Source: Biomphalaria glabrata
Taxonomy: Eukaryota; Mollusca; Gastropoda; Planorbidae
Assembly (NCBI RefSeq): GCF_947242115.1
Contig: NC_074716.1
Location: forward strand, 14,548,865-14,612,864
Reading direction: 5' to 3'
Length of the DNA stretch: 64,000 bases
Both the position numbers and the translations under genes were made by a program. Positions 21,654-35,200 of the stretch are shown here, piece by piece. Below the pieces are notes generated by a model, which had not been told where the DNA came from, made no database searches, and saw nothing but the letters and a program-made list of their open reading frames with translations. How positions within the stretch are numbered: the stretch's first letter is position 1; every line of letters begins with the position of its first letter.

Positions 21654-22460
21654 GCTTCTCATCTCAATCTCTCTATCGTTCTTACTCTCTCTATAACGGT
21701 ACAAATTCTACCGCTATCTCTGGAACTCTGTCATACGTGTAAATAATTCACTCATCTGTCGACTCTGAGCCCGATGTCAATATGGATAGAACCGGCCCAG
21801 ATACAATGGTCCAAAGCGTCGTTTTTCCGCATCAGCAGCTTAAAGGAGATGTTGCTAGTAGATTGCCAGGAGATGTCGCTACTGAGTTGCCAGGAAACAC
21901 GACAAGCAAAAAATTTATTTATATTTTGAGATGAGCTTGAATTGCAACCAAAGAAAATCAAATAAAAAGTAACTAGAAATCTTATTTGGCTCACGTTTAA
22001 TAAGATATAGATATAAGATATGTAGTCTTATGGATCTAAGTATGAAAGGCCAAACTGCTAGGTTATGGAACTTATGGTATAGTTAGGCTCCAGCATTCCC
22101 TGAGCCCTCATTCACAGAAACGTGAAATTATTCCTGGCCCCTGATGGAATATCAAAGGGAGAGAACGTGGCCAGTTGAAAGGATCGTACTTTTACAGAGG
22201 AAAAAAAAAAGGATTTAAAAAAGAGGGGGGGGGGGAGAGGAGGAATATATTTAATTATGATGTTGGGTGGGAATCACGTATAGTCTCATGCTCATGTCAT
22301 CCAGTTCAAGTCTGGATAGTTCACTGTAACGCATAGAAACCAAAAATTAACAAGGGAGAATAATCTTTTTTTTTTTTAAATGGTCAACCTCGAAAACTAC
22401 ATTGATGGCTGCCGTTTACACAGCCGCACATGGTGAATGTAACTTCACGCTAAAACATAT
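20912..22460. other. Intronic non-coding DNA
   Basis: Still inside the intron of the cysteine-rich gene. Contains pyrimidine-rich DNA, with a (CT)n run at 21611-21650, and a short duplication GGAGATGT(T/C)GCT near 21845-21885. No exon recognised. Confidence 0.45.
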
Positions 22461-22690
22461 TGTAAGAAAGCTGTGTGACTAAGTGGCGTGACCTGCTAGG
22501 CTGTCTATCAAGGGGATCGAGTTCGAACCCTGAGTTGAGATGTGCTTGCTGAGTGCCTAAAGGCAGCAAGGAAACTATCTTCCAGATACCTACCGCCCCC
22601 CCCACCCCACGTGTTCACATGGGAGATTAGATCATGGTACACTGGGAATACCTTTGGTATAAGAGTTGCGCTCTAAACAAAGAAAATCAG
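22461..22690 (+). repeat. tRNA-derived SINE (family D)
   Basis: The head has GTGTGACTAAGTGGCGTGAC (A-box region) and GATCGAGTTCGAACCCTG (B box). The body is CAGCAAGGAAACTATC followed by a C tract and GTTCACATGGGAGATTAGAT. No other copy in this window, so the boundaries are approximate. Confidence 0.5.
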
Positions 22691-23143
22691 TTTGTTTGTT
22701 TTTATTTGGAGATATGGGACTCGTTATTAAGTTTCATTATTTGTCAGACAAGTTGAATTCAAATACATCCGGTATTTTATGTGGTTTGGATTAGAAAGTT
22801 TAGGGGAAAAAAAGAGTTTTCAAATACAATTTTTCTGATAATAAAGAGTTTTATTTTTATCGTAGTTTAAACATTTAAATATCAATCACAGTTTGGTTAA
22901 GTACGTAAGCGAAGTTTGGTAGTGACACTCAGGAGAGACAACTTATTCTATTTCACACGAATAAAGGGAAGCAAATACTATAAATAGTAAAGAAAGGTAA
23001 AAACAAAGAAAGTGGTTGTGGCATTGGGAAAATAAGAGTTTTGAATTTAACAAATAACCAAAGTAATTGATGAAGCTTTTGTTTCAAGGCCAACGAGTAC
23101 CATTTACCAAAGCTTACCACTTGCAAATGTTTGCCTCTTAACA

Positions 23144-23930
23144 ATGTGCACCACTGACATCAATTACATCACCTACCACTGCCATCAATTACATCACTTA
23201 CCACTTGCCATTATGTACTACTCACCATCAATTACATCACTTACCACTTGCCATTATGTACTACTCACCATCAATTACATCACTTACCACTTGCCATTAT
23301 GTACTACTCACCATCAATTACATCACTTACCACTTCACATTAATTACATCACTTACCACTTGACATTATGTTCCACTTGCCATCACTTACCACTTGACAT
23401 TAATTACACCACTTACCACTTGACATTATGTACTACTTGCCATCAATTACATCACTTACCACTTGACATTAATTACATTACTTACCACTTGACATTAAGT
23501 ACTACTTGCCATCAATTACATCACTTACCACTTGACATTAATTACATCACTTACCACTTGACATTAATTACATCACTTACCACTTGACATTAATTACATC
23601 ACTTACCACTTGACATTAATTACATCACTTACCACTTGACATCAATTACATCACTTACCACTTGACATTAATTACATCACTTACCACTTGACATTAATTA
23701 CATCACTTACCACTTGACATTAATTACATCACTTACCACTTGACATCAATTACATCACTTACCACTTGACATTAATTACATCACTTATCACTTGACATTA
23801 ATTACATCACTTACCACTTGACATTAATTACATCACTTACCACTTGACATTAATTACATCACTTACCACTTGACATTATGTACCGCTTGCCATCAATTAC
23901 ATCGCTTATCAACTTGCCAAGGCTTTCTAT
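23144..23930. repeat. Minisatellite, 26-bp unit, about 30 copies
   Basis: ACATCACTTACCACTTGACA plus TTAATT is the core unit. The left third is irregular (TTATGTACTACT variants). The long plus-strand open frame 23144-23587 is translation of the array. Lies in the intron of the cysteine-rich gene. Confidence 0.95.
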
Positions 23931-24054
23931 TGTCAATTTGATCTGGATTAATTAATTAAATATTATTGTCCCCTTTTACCACTAAGACTTGTATTAACTT
24001 GAGCTCAAATTGCGCATGCTATGATGTACTACCACCGAGCTCCCATCATCACTC

Positions 24055-24225
24055 ACGTGACAAATATTTGTAAAATGTTTTACGCTTGGATGTTCTTTCA
24101 GTTTTGAAGATAATCTACTGGCTACTTACTAGTTCAAACCTCCCGCAGGACGGCGGAAGATGGCAGCAAGCAGGATTTGAACCTGGCACCATCGAGACTA
24201 CCAAACAACAGTGACACAGCAAACC
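24055..24225 (-). repeat. tRNA-derived SINE (family C), inverted copy
   Basis: Minus strand reads TCTCGATGGTGCCAGGTTC AAATCCTG (B-box-like), GTCCTGCGGGAGGTTTGAAC and ends GTAAAACATTTTACAAATA. Same family as 12140 and 46110. Confidence 0.6.
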
Positions 24226-24516
24226 ACCACTGTCCTATTAATATCAATATTATGCTACGCTGTCTAATACATAAATCTCTAAATCTGAACTTGTTCCGGT
24301 ATGATAGAAAAGGGAGAGAAAAAAAAAGCAAAACTTATCCTCAAAGACCAATAATTTTTTGGGTGTTCAATAGTATTTTGTTCATTATTGATTAATAAAT
24401 GTAAGCTAGACTCAGACTATTTGCTGTGTACTTTGTGTAAGTCACTGACATATATAAAGTTTAAACTGACATCTTTGTTCTGATTTACAACGCTTGTCTG
24501 TTTTCCATCCTTTCAG

Positions 24517-24705
24517 CCCCGCAGCAGTATACAACCGCTGTGCTATGAATATGGAACAGAAGTTCGAACATCCAATCAGGATCCAGACTTCATACCACGT
24601 GCCTGCTGCCCTGGGTTAAAGTTCAGAGTGGTTCTCAATCAGTGGTACGCGGCCTTGGTTATAAAGTGTGTGGAAATGGACAATAACGACGATGATTACT
24701 CATGA
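24517..24705 (+). CDS. Cysteine-rich probable secreted protein, last coding exon
   Basis: Acceptor CCTTTCAG before 24517. Phase 0, matching the phase-0 donor at 17006. It encodes 62 residues then TGA (24703-24705). Residues include IQPLCYEYGTEV, PRACCPG, KFRVVLNQWYAALVIKC and a strongly acidic C-terminus MDNNDDDYS. The C-CC-FR-hydrophobic-C layout mirrors the preceding exon (RPCC ... FRFQC), which suggests an ancient tandem duplication of a small disulfide domain. No known family recognised; host defence, mucus or shell-matrix roles would be guesses. Confidence 0.75.
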   Translation, partial: PRSSIQPLCYEYGTEVRTSNQDPDFIPRACCPGLKFRVVLNQWYAALVIKCVEMDNNDDDYS

Positions 24706-25904
24706 TAGAATTGCTGACACTGAATGAAAATGGGGGGGGGGGGGTTACGAGAGAGTGTGAAAGGGAGGTTAAAAAGAATGAATGGGGGAACGAAAGTAAA
24801 CACAGAATAATGTAATCTCTCTCTCTATATATATATATTGTTAATGGAACATTTACATGTATGTTTGTTATGTTATTACATACATAATATAAGCGATATG
24901 ATGTACTAATTATATCACTTGTGAGTAAGAAAGAGTGTTAGTGGTGAATTGTGTATCACTTATGACCGAGTCGGAGTTATAAAGGTCAGTGCCATAATTG
25001 TCCTTCTTAGTGCGCAACCTTTCGCCTCCATGATTTAATTATATAGGTCAGTCTCTGATGGCATTGTCACTTAGAAGACAGCGATGTGAGAAAAATGGGC
25101 GTCTTATCCCCCCCTCCCCTCTACTCTCTCCAGGCTAACGAAGGACGTCTATACAGTTCATAACCAGTGCATTAGTAGGGCGCCCCGAAGCCCTTGTGTA
25201 TTAAGTCCTCCCCCCATACACACAAAATTAACCTCTACGCTGTCAAACTATTACTCTGTTACAGTAGAACCGGAAGTGACAAATGTGTCTTCACGTTCTG
25301 GGAGTTGTTTCAGTTCTATTTCTCATGACTGAAGTCGTGTTTACACTTTCTCTACACACCACACACTAGGTTAATAACACGTTAAATAAACATTGAGCTA
25401 GGTAGTCACTTATAGTAAATCATCACTATGGTGGTTTAACATTAAGATAAGTTGTCATTAAACTAGGTTGTCACTTAGATAGTTGTCACTTGACTAGGTT
25501 GTCACTCAACTAGGCTCTAACTTAACTAGGTCATCTCTTAGGTTGTCACTATACTAGGTAGTCACTAAGGTGGGGGTAGCATTAAGATAAGTTGTCATTA
25601 ACACGGTTGTCCTTTAACTAAACTGTCACTAAGACGTCACTAAGAAAGCTGTAATTACATTTGATTTTCCTTAACCCTTTAGACGCGTGTGGTAGTCTAG
25701 CCTCTAAACACTAACATTGTAAATCCATTTTGTATGCACTCGTAAAAAAGCTCAGCACTTTAAGGGTTAAACTAGTCTGTAACTAAATTAGGTAGTCACT
25801 AAGTTGTCACTAAACTAGGCTAATAAAACAGGTAAGCACTCAACTAGGCAGTCAATAAGATAAGTTGACACCACTCTGAAAACAAGGTATAGGCTTTTAT
25901 ACTA
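24706..25904. other. 3' flank of the cysteine-rich gene; degenerate array
   Basis: Contains poly-G and TA tracts. 25380-25870 is a degenerate array built on AGGTTGTCACT / AACTAGG words (about 16-bp period, heavily diverged). No gene recognised. Confidence 0.5.
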
Positions 25905-26180
25905 TATTCGAGAGGATTGCAACCTGGTTGCATGCGGCCTCAGAACGAGACAGCTGGAGGTCACTCACGAAGGCCACATTTGAGACTAAAAGAAAATCCG
26001 CTGCCGAGGACAAACGCAGACGGCGAAAAGAAAATCTAAATCGACCACCTGCGGACAATGGTTATGCTTGTCCTGGATGTGGCAAAATATGTAGGTCACA
26101 GCTGGGGCTGCGCAGCCACGGGAAATACTGTAATCCTCACTAATCTTCGGATTTGAAGACAAGCCTTGTTATTATTATTA
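25905..26180 (+). mobile_element. LINE 3' end encoding a C-terminal zinc finger
   Basis: Open frame 25928-26143 encodes ASERDSWRSLTKATFETKRK, a basic KRRRRKENLNRPP stretch and a finger YACPGCGKICRSQLGLRSHG KYC, that is C-x2-C-x12-H-x4-C. This is the extreme C-terminus of a non-LTR reverse transcriptase protein, 5'-truncated, followed by (TTA)n. Related ends lie at 9488, 32560 and 37981. The finger is intact here. Confidence 0.7.
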
Positions 26181-29023
26181 TATTCGATTTATTTTCTAAA
26201 ACAAAGAAACATATTTCAACACTATGTAAAGACGGAGAATACATTAGGGGTATTTTTGATAGTGCCTGTGCTGATTGCTTGTTCCTATACCTTGATATGT
26301 TGGTTTAGATTCCCGGTATAATGATATACATTGTACAACGGAGTATTGTTATACATTGTATACGATTGTCAGAAATATGAGAGTACATGCTAGGTGTGTG
26401 TGTATGACAGTGTGTGGTTGTATTTTAAACATTGGGTGTACTATAACACCTACTTTATGTGACCCTACAATCTGTTGGTGTCAAAAGGGAAGTTATTGAA
26501 CTAATGTTGCACTGCCAAATTTTGCTAATGTTCCGTTAAAAAAAAAATGAAATTAATTCTATCACTTTTGATTTTAAAAATGTTTATTTTTTTGAATGAA
26601 CCAGTGACAAGATGTTTGAAGATTTTATGATTATAATATAAGTAATAATAATAATAATATAAGTATTTTCTGATATAATAACGTCTGCCTATTGTCTGAC
26701 TGTAGCACAGTCATGTTTCTCTTGGTACAGTTCATTAACGTATGTTTAAGGGGAAACCCTAGAATCCAATACTGACCACTATAGTCCACTGTCTGTGACT
26801 ATGTTTCCGAGTCAATCAAAAGAGACAGTATCTGGGGCTGTGATTCGAGGTCCGCCTTGCGACGCAAACAAAAGATCTACTGACTTCTAACAAATCTAGA
26901 CCATCGTCCATGCTGGCAATGTTTCGAGGTGGACAAAAAGTGGACTCCTGGTAGACACCCAAAAAAAAAGCTATCATTTGTTTAAACTTGAGCGAAAACA
27001 TTTATAGAAACTCGTCTCTTGTTCTTGGATGTATGATTAGATCAAGACTTTGATTGGACTTCTTGGTCCTTTACGTTACAACATGTATAGACCAATAAAT
27101 ACGTAACGAATCAGTGCACATCGTCTGCTGCTACGTCACGTACTATTTCAATAACTTCACTGATAGAGAGTTCTTTTGTTTTGTAAACGTTGTCAATTGG
27201 TGTGGTTCAGTGGTGGTACTTGTGCTTGGTTTCTCCTGGTAAAGATTTGGCTGGTAATCAATGTTTTGGGGTTAGTAACATAATGCAATGGGGAAATGAG
27301 TGAATCTAAATAGGTTAAGACGATTGGCTTGTGTACCGGTCACATGACTCACGCTTACCACAGAAACACGTAAACATGTCATGTGACCCGCTATGCTCTA
27401 CATATATATAATATTGTGATGTGAATTTATTTCTTGATAATTATTGTCAATATTACTCTTCTAAATATAAATACAAATTAAAACGACATTGTTTTTATAT
27501 ATTATTATTTCTTGTGATTTTGTTTGTATTTTTTTTTTTTTGCTTTTTTGTTTTGTTCTATAAAACCTATGTCTAAGAAATATATTGTATACAAAATCTA
27601 ATCTTGTTTTTTTCTCCCTTGCTTTTTGTCGAATATCAATGTCAATTACAATCTTTTGATATAAAGAACAAAATTAAATTTTAAATCCGATAGCTTGGAT
27701 ACAAACACACACACAAACAAGTTTGCAATCTTCCTATTGAGTTCTCCTTACTTTAAAAAACAAAATCTCATCTCGCATGCACAAATAAAACACACACACA
27801 CACACACAAGAATTGACTAGTAAAAAAAACGTAAGTCGATTATTCTTGACGGGAAAAAAAAAAGCAACAAAATATTGTTAGCGCCATTTAGTTAAATAAA
27901 TAGATTGACAAAAATATATAAATTGGCTAACGGTTGTTTTCAAGGGAATCAATTCAAAAGAATAAAACCTTTTAAAACTGTTATTTCCCCATACACAAAA
28001 GATGATTAACAAATAAAAACAAACCTAGAATGTGTAGACCTCAAGAAAAATTTAAATTCATTTTTTTTATTATAATTTGAAAAATTATAGAGGTCGAACC
28101 CGAGTTTTTCCGTGTGTGGCCAGCTGGTAACTCTGAAATATATACGTAAATCGTTAAAGCCATTTACAAGATACACACCTAGGTTCCAGATTTCAGGTTT
28201 TGCCGATAAAAAATTAACAAGCTGATTAAAGGAATTGAAGATATATATATTATTTTTAATGGGGTTTTTTTACCAGTTGAAATTTATTTTAACATCTCTC
28301 AAATACTTTCATCTTCTGATTTGTTTCAACACAACATTGTTGTAATTTTAAATATAACATTTTTTAATTGATACATTACACATAGGTATAGTTTCTGAAT
28401 TAACGATACAAAGGGAAACAATCAAAAATATTGAAAAATGTTTTTATAAAAATAAGGAAACTTATCTAAGAGAAAGAACCACAAAATCACTGCCATATCT
28501 CTCGAAACTGCAAGGTTAAACTAGCTTTTTCAATATAAACCAAAAATAATTAATTACTACTAATTGATAGACTAATTTTATTATTTTTTATTGATTAGTG
28601 TAGTCATGGACTATGAATAATTGTGTATAATTTCAACTTGATCCGAGAATGGAAAATGGGAGAACACAAGTTACACTATACCTATATTTGTTTGTAGCAG
28701 ACAGAGTGAGTTGATATAAGCTTTGCACAAAGATAGACCTACTAGACTAGGAGACAAAAAATGCAGCATGAGTTTTTGTGCGAAATTTCAGCTCTTGTTA
28801 GGATAATGAAAAACTGTCAAGTGATTTCAATAATTTCGCTTTTTTTTTAGACAAAGACGAAAGTGTGTGTCAATAGTAACATTGAAGAAAAAAATTGTTA
28901 TCACATAATCTGGGTAAAGAGATGTATTGAATACCAAGACAATATCAGCTGTAACAGAAGTCTTTTATTTTATTTTATTTGTTCGAATCATGATTTAATT
29001 AAAGCTTTTTTTTTCGTTTTGCA
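26181..29023. other. Non-coding between the two genes
   Basis: AT-rich. A weak family A SINE copy lies at about 27200-27405 (GTGTGGTTCAGTGG; GGTCACATGAC ... ACCACAGAAACA), and a DR1 copy at 28540-28720. A repeat piece with GTGTGGCCAGCTGGTAA lies near 28090-28200. The region just right of 28724 probably includes the HSP70 3' UTR, but no unique polyadenylation signal can be chosen. Confidence 0.45.
28540..28720 (+). repeat. Dispersed repeat DR1, copy
   Basis: AATTAATTACTACTAATTG, GTCATGGACTATGAATAATTG, CAACTTGATCCGAGAATGG and GACAGAGTGAGTTGATATAAGC-type end, matching 7290 and 30770. Confidence 0.65.
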
Positions 29024-29221
29024 TTACATTTGACCTCTGGAAGCATGAGACACTGATTCCTCCTCCTCCTCACTGGTTGACAGCCACGGCCTGCATGCTG
29101 GATCGCCGCACTCTTCCTCGTGAAGTCTCATCAGTTCCTCGCCGACTGACTGCAGCCTGTCTCGCTGAGCTTCCAACTCCTCCATAACAGCATCTCTGTT
29201 GGCTTCCAGCCATAGGACAGT
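29024..29221 (-). CDS. HSP70-like exon 8 (C-terminus, aa 579-643)
   Basis: Acceptor CCCCTAG. Encodes [40 protein letters not shown] and an acidic end, then TAA (29024-29026). WLEAN corresponds to the WLDAN/WLDKN of canonical HSP70. Gly-rich tail and EEVD are absent. A different minus-strand frame is also open here but does not fit the family. Confidence 0.82.
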   Translation of the reverse strand, partial: TVLWLEANRDAVMEELEAQRDRLQSVGEELMRLHEEECGDPACRPWLSTSEEEEESVSHASRGQM

Positions 29222-32200
29222 CTAGGGGAACAACAAAGCAGGGCATTGACATCAACTAGTCTTTGAAAAGTAACTCAAGGAACGCATTCGATTGGGCGCA
29301 TATCTGCGGGTCTAACGCGTCCAAGGATATACTGAGATATGGCTCCATTAAAATAAAACTTCATAGGTTATGGTTATTTTAGTATACGGTATGGTTATTT
29401 TAGTATATGGTATGGTTATTTTAGTATACGGTATGGTTATTTTACTATACGGTAAGGTTATTTTAGTAAAAAATGCAATTCTTGTCAATACTGAGGAAAA
29501 AAAAATATATAACCACTAGCAGTACACACCGGATACACCTGTTGATTTGTTCACAGCCTTTATATTAATATGGCCGAAACATCCCCCCCCCCCCACCAGT
29601 TTTTTTTATTCTAACAAACGGGCCACATTTGAACGATCAACTTAACATACTTTTTTTTAGCCCGTGAATGAGTGTCAACTGTTGCAATGAAATTTCTATT
29701 TCCTTTTCTGTCTGTCTCTTTCTCTCTCTTTCGCTCTCTGCAACCCCCATTTTTGTTTTTACCTGCGCATCGTAATTTCTCCGACATGACTTTTGACTTG
29801 ATTTGGAAAGACCCACTCCATCGCCCCCGATACATATACGCTCTCATATATTTAGCTCGTTAATTTAGTAGCACTTTTACATATCCCCCTCCCTCCCCCC
29901 CCCCCCGGACCAAAAAACAAAAGTTAGTCCTCCGTACACTCTATGACTTTCCGTCGGCTTCTCAACTCAATCTAAATTATAGTTCGACCCACCCACCTTT
30001 TTTTTTTTGGTTAGTTTTACTTTTTTTTTTTTTTTTTGAAACCTTTAATTATAAACATGCAATACACTGTATTAGACACCGCAATTATTTATTCATACCA
30101 TCAGCTTCAGGTCTAGAGGGGAAAAAAAGCTTTTTACGAAGGCCCCAATTGAATGGCACATTTCCGATTCCCTTTCTACATTTATTTTGGTATTTTGTTA
30201 TCTAAAAAAAAAACAATTATCAATTTGGTTTTATTAATTGTAACCGTTTATCTCAACCCTTTTGATTGTAGCGAAATGACACTAGATCTAGATTTATCTT
30301 TTTAATCCTATTAGGATTTAGTTGTTCTTTTTTTTTACAGTGTTACAAAGTACCATTACTAACTCGCTCTCTCTTTGAGATATGATTAAAATGCTTTATA
30401 TCTGGACTGTGGTCTTTTGAGGAAATACCGACAATGAAATTCAAAAGTTTGCTAGAAAGCTTGAGTTTTTTCTCTCGAATTGCAGACTTTTGACAGGTAG
30501 CGAATATGTTAAATTCGCTTCATAGTGAACGTCTAGGAGGTAAAAAGAACCGTGTATGAAATTTCATGCGGATACGTGCGACAGTTTAAGAGATCTCTTG
30601 GTCAATGAGTCAGTCAGCGAGTGAGTCAATGAGTGAGTCAGTGTCATGTTATAAATATTTTATAATTATGTAAACAAGAAAAATATGAACAAAATACTTT
30701 TTTTTTAAATTGTCTAAGGGAAAGAATTGCAAAATCACGGTCATATCCTGCAGTGTTTAACTCCCTTTTTCTATATAAAACAAATTTAATTAAATACCAT
30801 TAATTGACTAACTGTTGTTTTTTTTTTTGTTTAAATATTGATTCGTGTATTGTCATCGACTATGAATAATCGCGAAAAATTTCAACTTGATCGAGAACGG
30901 CAAGTGGGAGAAAAATGTGTACAAGATTAATACCAGACAGACAGACAGACAGAGACGAATATTACCAGTGGCATTCGGGCCGGCTTTAACCGATTTGTAA
31001 AAAGTTTCGCTCTTTAATATAGATAAATTTAGGTATTTTGTTTTATTTTTACCCCCTCCCCGACGGTTTTGGGCAGTGGAAGGCATTGAACATACACTAC
31101 GGTCTCCTCCATAATATAAGGAACATTTATGCCAAGTTTTATCAAGATTGGTCAAATGGTTTTGATTTCTATGCGGGACATGCATACATACATATATACA
31201 TACGCCTTACATTCTGCTTTATATATTAGATATTTAGCAATACTTGGGCTTGTCTTACGAACCGAGATGTCTTGAGTTCGAATCCCGATGAAAAATGAGA
31301 TTTCATAAGAGTCCACCCGACTCTGATGGCTGCCTGTCTTACTTGGGCGAAGTAAAGGCGGTTAATTGTGCTGGCCACATGACATCTTTGTTAACCGTCG
31401 ACCATAGAAACAAATGAGCGGACTGTCCCAATAGATAGCAAGATCTTAAAGGAGTACCTTTACTTTCTTAGTACTATTGATCATTAAAGCTCATGTCAAT
31501 TAAAGTTTGTTTGTTGTTTTTGCGACATTTATAACTATAACATTGACACTTCTAATCCTCCCATTTTTGTGTTTTTGTTGCTGTCGCAAAAATATTTCTT
31601 CATCGAGATTCGAGCTCATGACCTTCGCCAAGAAAGTTAAGATATATGCAAGTGTAAATTCTACCTCATTGCAGACTTTATCGACGAGCAATCTGTTCTC
31701 TAGGCTTAGCAGGATCCCCGCCGACTGCATTGCGCGCTGAGTTTTGTAGACCAATGATTCTAATTCGTTTCGTGACGACGCCAGCGCCCTCATCGTTTCA
31801 TCGTCCAACCTGTGTCGTTTGGACTCAGCGATCAACTTTTTGACAGCAGATCTACACAAGCGATCTGAAAATCGTTATGTAAACTATGTAAATTATGATA
31901 AACTTGTTTCATTCTTAGCTTTACTCTAAATATATTACATATAGTTCCCAGTATGCAATTGGAAATTCAAGATGGCAATTTGCGTAAAAAACAATAATAA
32001 AAAAAAGCTCAACTTTTATTTGCTGTGATGGATATGTTGCTGGATTTCCCTGAAACTTTGTCTTCAGCGCCCACTTTCAGGATGCCGTTGTCGTCCAGCT
32101 CTAATGTGACTGTTATTTTTGGCACCCCGCGTGGCGCAGGAGGGATGTCTCGAAGCTCAAACACTCCAAGAAGTTCGTTGTCTGTGGCCATGGACCTCTC

Positions 32201-35200
32201 ACCTTCAAAGATCTACCATTTGAAAAGACAAGGTCAGTTGAATGCTAGTACCAATGTGATAAATATAAGAAGAATACAATGGAAATGGTCACGGTGGAAT
32301 GTTTCAACTCTTTCACAAAATACCCATTACATCGATAATGAACACAGCAGGGTTTTATAATAAGAGATTTATTAGTAGACACAGGAAAATTGTGGGTACT
32401 TAGTGGACACAGGAAAATAGTGGGCATTTAGTGGATACAGGAAAATGGAGGGTACTTAGTGGACACAGGAAAATAGTGGGCATTTTTTTAGTGGATATAG
32501 GAAAATAGTGGGCATTTAGTAGAAACGGAAGAATATCTATCCACATGTTATGATATATATCCATCAAAGATGCCTTCGCTCAAGAATGGGCATATCCTGG
32601 CAAGACTACTTTACAAATAACTATGTTCTGCTGAAGGCCTGCTTGGACAGCATAGAGGCACTAATAACCATTAGACAGCTGCGCTGGGTCGGACACTTAG
32701 CCTGCATGAGAGCGGGTAGCAGATGGCCTCTGAAAGAGACAGACAGCTGTCACAACTGCTGAGGGACACACATGAGACCCAAAGAAAAACTATTATTGAA
32801 AACAGGCGCAGAAGACAAAAAAACTTAACCCGCAGGCAGACAACAGCTTTGTCTGTACGACATACAGAAAAATATGCAGGTTGCAAATGGGTTTTCGTAG
32901 TCATGTGAAACACTGCATTCATATTTAATCTCCGGAATAGAAGAAAATTAAATTATTATTATTATTGACAATAGTATATTTACATGTGTGGTCTTTAGTA
33001 TATTCCCCTGTATGGTCAGCAGTATATTTACCTGTACGTCAGCCTAATATTTACCTGTATGGTTCAGTGGTATATTAAAACTGTATGGTCAGCAGTATAT
33101 TTACCTGTATGGTTCAGCGGTATATTAAAACTGTATGGTCATCAAGATATTTAGCAGTATGTCAGCAGTATATTCACGTCTATAGTCAACAGTATTTTAC
33201 CTGTTTGTTCAACGGTATATATTACTGTATGGCCAGCAGTATATATACCTCTATAGCCATTTGTATATTCAACTGTATGGTCAGCAGTATATATACCTCT
33301 ATAGCCATTTGTATATTCAACTGTATGGCCAGCAGTATATATACCTTTATAGCCATTTGTATATTCAACTGTATGGTCAGCAGTATATATACCTTTATAG
33401 CCATTTGTATATTCAACTGTATGGTCAGCAGTATATATACCTTTATAGCCATTTGTATATTCAACTGTATGGTCAGCAGTATATATACCTTTATAGCCAT
33501 TTGTATATTCAACTGTATGGCCAGCAGTATATATACCTTTATAGCCATTTGTATATTCAACTGTATGGTCAGCAGTATATTCACCTATACTCATAGTATG
33601 TTTACCCGTAATGTCCTCTTAGTTATAATAGGCTAGATATTCACCTGTACGGTCACTGCTGTCTGGTAGTCATAGTGGGTTGTAAACACGCTTGATGTAG
33701 TATAGGGCAGGGGTGTCCCACGTTTGACAAGCACTGTCATAGCGCCATCCGCTGTTTCGATCCCAAGAGACAATGGAGACAAGTCAACGAGATGAATGTC
33801 CTATAAACAGCATTCAATATTTCAAACGTTTCATGCCATGTCAATGTAGTAGCTAGGTTTTCTTATCTCTGGACATCTTTACACACCGGAGAGGAATTTT
33901 ATGGATTGATTAAAGCGGGTGACGTAAGAATGGTAGGCCTATTTATTACTGCAGGGAAGAAGAGCAAATGTAATTGTGTACTCTCTTCTCCAATGTCTTT
34001 TTGTTTAGCATCACATTTGTATTACTTTCTCTTCACGTGCCTTTGGGAAAATCCTAAAACTAAAAGGGAGGTGGGAATGGGGAAGGTTTAGATTACATGT
34101 CATTTATGTGAAAGGTGTAAGCAGGTGAGAGTGTCGGCAGTTGAAGGGGAGATTTTGTTGGAAACTGGAGACCATCAACTAGTGCTGCATGAATAGAGCA
34201 TGTCATGGCCCAAAGAGCGACTATCTACCATAAAGCGTAACTAATAATGATAAATGCAACGGTTTACTTTTTGTTTCTATTTAGAGTCAGTTATTTACTT
34301 TTTTCCCACGGTTTGTAACAAAAAAGAAATAAAACAAAATTAGTGAAAGAGCAACCAAGAGACACCTTTCTTAAAAAAGGATGTCTCACACTATCAGAAA
34401 AAACATATTTTTATAAAATAGCTTCCAAAAGCCATACTTCGTATATAAAAAATGTAATCATAATTCAATTTAGAGATAAATACATTTTGAACTAATGACT
34501 GTAATAGAATTGTTGGTAACTCAAAAACTATTAACTAAACAAAATATTGACTATACAATTTACTTAAAAGACTGGATAGAACGTCCGATCAATTACAAAA
34601 GAAATATATGCCTACACAATTTTTTTTAAGTTATCAAACTATTAACTACCTTAATACACTTGCTGGTAACTCCTGAGATGACAGCGGCCTGCACAGCAGC
34701 ACCAACAGCCACAGCCTCGTCTGGGTTGATGGACTTATTCAGCTCCTTCCCGTCGAAAAATTGCGTGAGCATCGCTTGCACTTTGGGAATCCTCGTGGAG
34801 CCTCCCACGAGAAGGATCTCGTGAATTTCTTCTTTGGTCAGGAAAGCGTCTTGAAGAACGACCTTGACTGGGTCCATGATGGCCTTGAACTGTTCTTTAC
34901 AGATCTCTTCGAACCTTGACCTTGTAATTCTGCTGGTGAAGTCTATTCCTTGGAAGAGGGAGTCCACCTCTAGCCTCGCTTCTGCACTCACAGACAGACA
35001 TTTCTTAACGCGTTCACACTCCGCCTTCAGACGTTGCAGCGCCCTCTGATTTCGGCCAATGTCCACTCCAGACTTGCGATGGAACTCTTTCACGAAGTGA
35101 CTCAGAAGACAAAGGTTGAAATCTTCCCCGCCGAGATGGGTGTCTCCAGCGGAGGCCTTGACCTCGAAAGAGGAACCTTTGTTGATGGTCAGTATGCTGA

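Noticed and set aside
23144-23587. 147-aa open frame rich in His, Thr and Leu
   Set aside because: Translation of the 26-bp minisatellite.
33085-33636. Long open frames on both strands, 111-183 aa
   Set aside because: They are translations of a 48-bp tandem array (a multiple of 3), so several frames stay open by arithmetic.
33705-33722. CAGGGGTGTCC, which looks like a hAT terminal repeat
   Set aside because: It lies inside HSP70-like exon 5 and encodes the GTPLP part of [12 protein letters not shown] on the minus strand; no partner end or target duplication.
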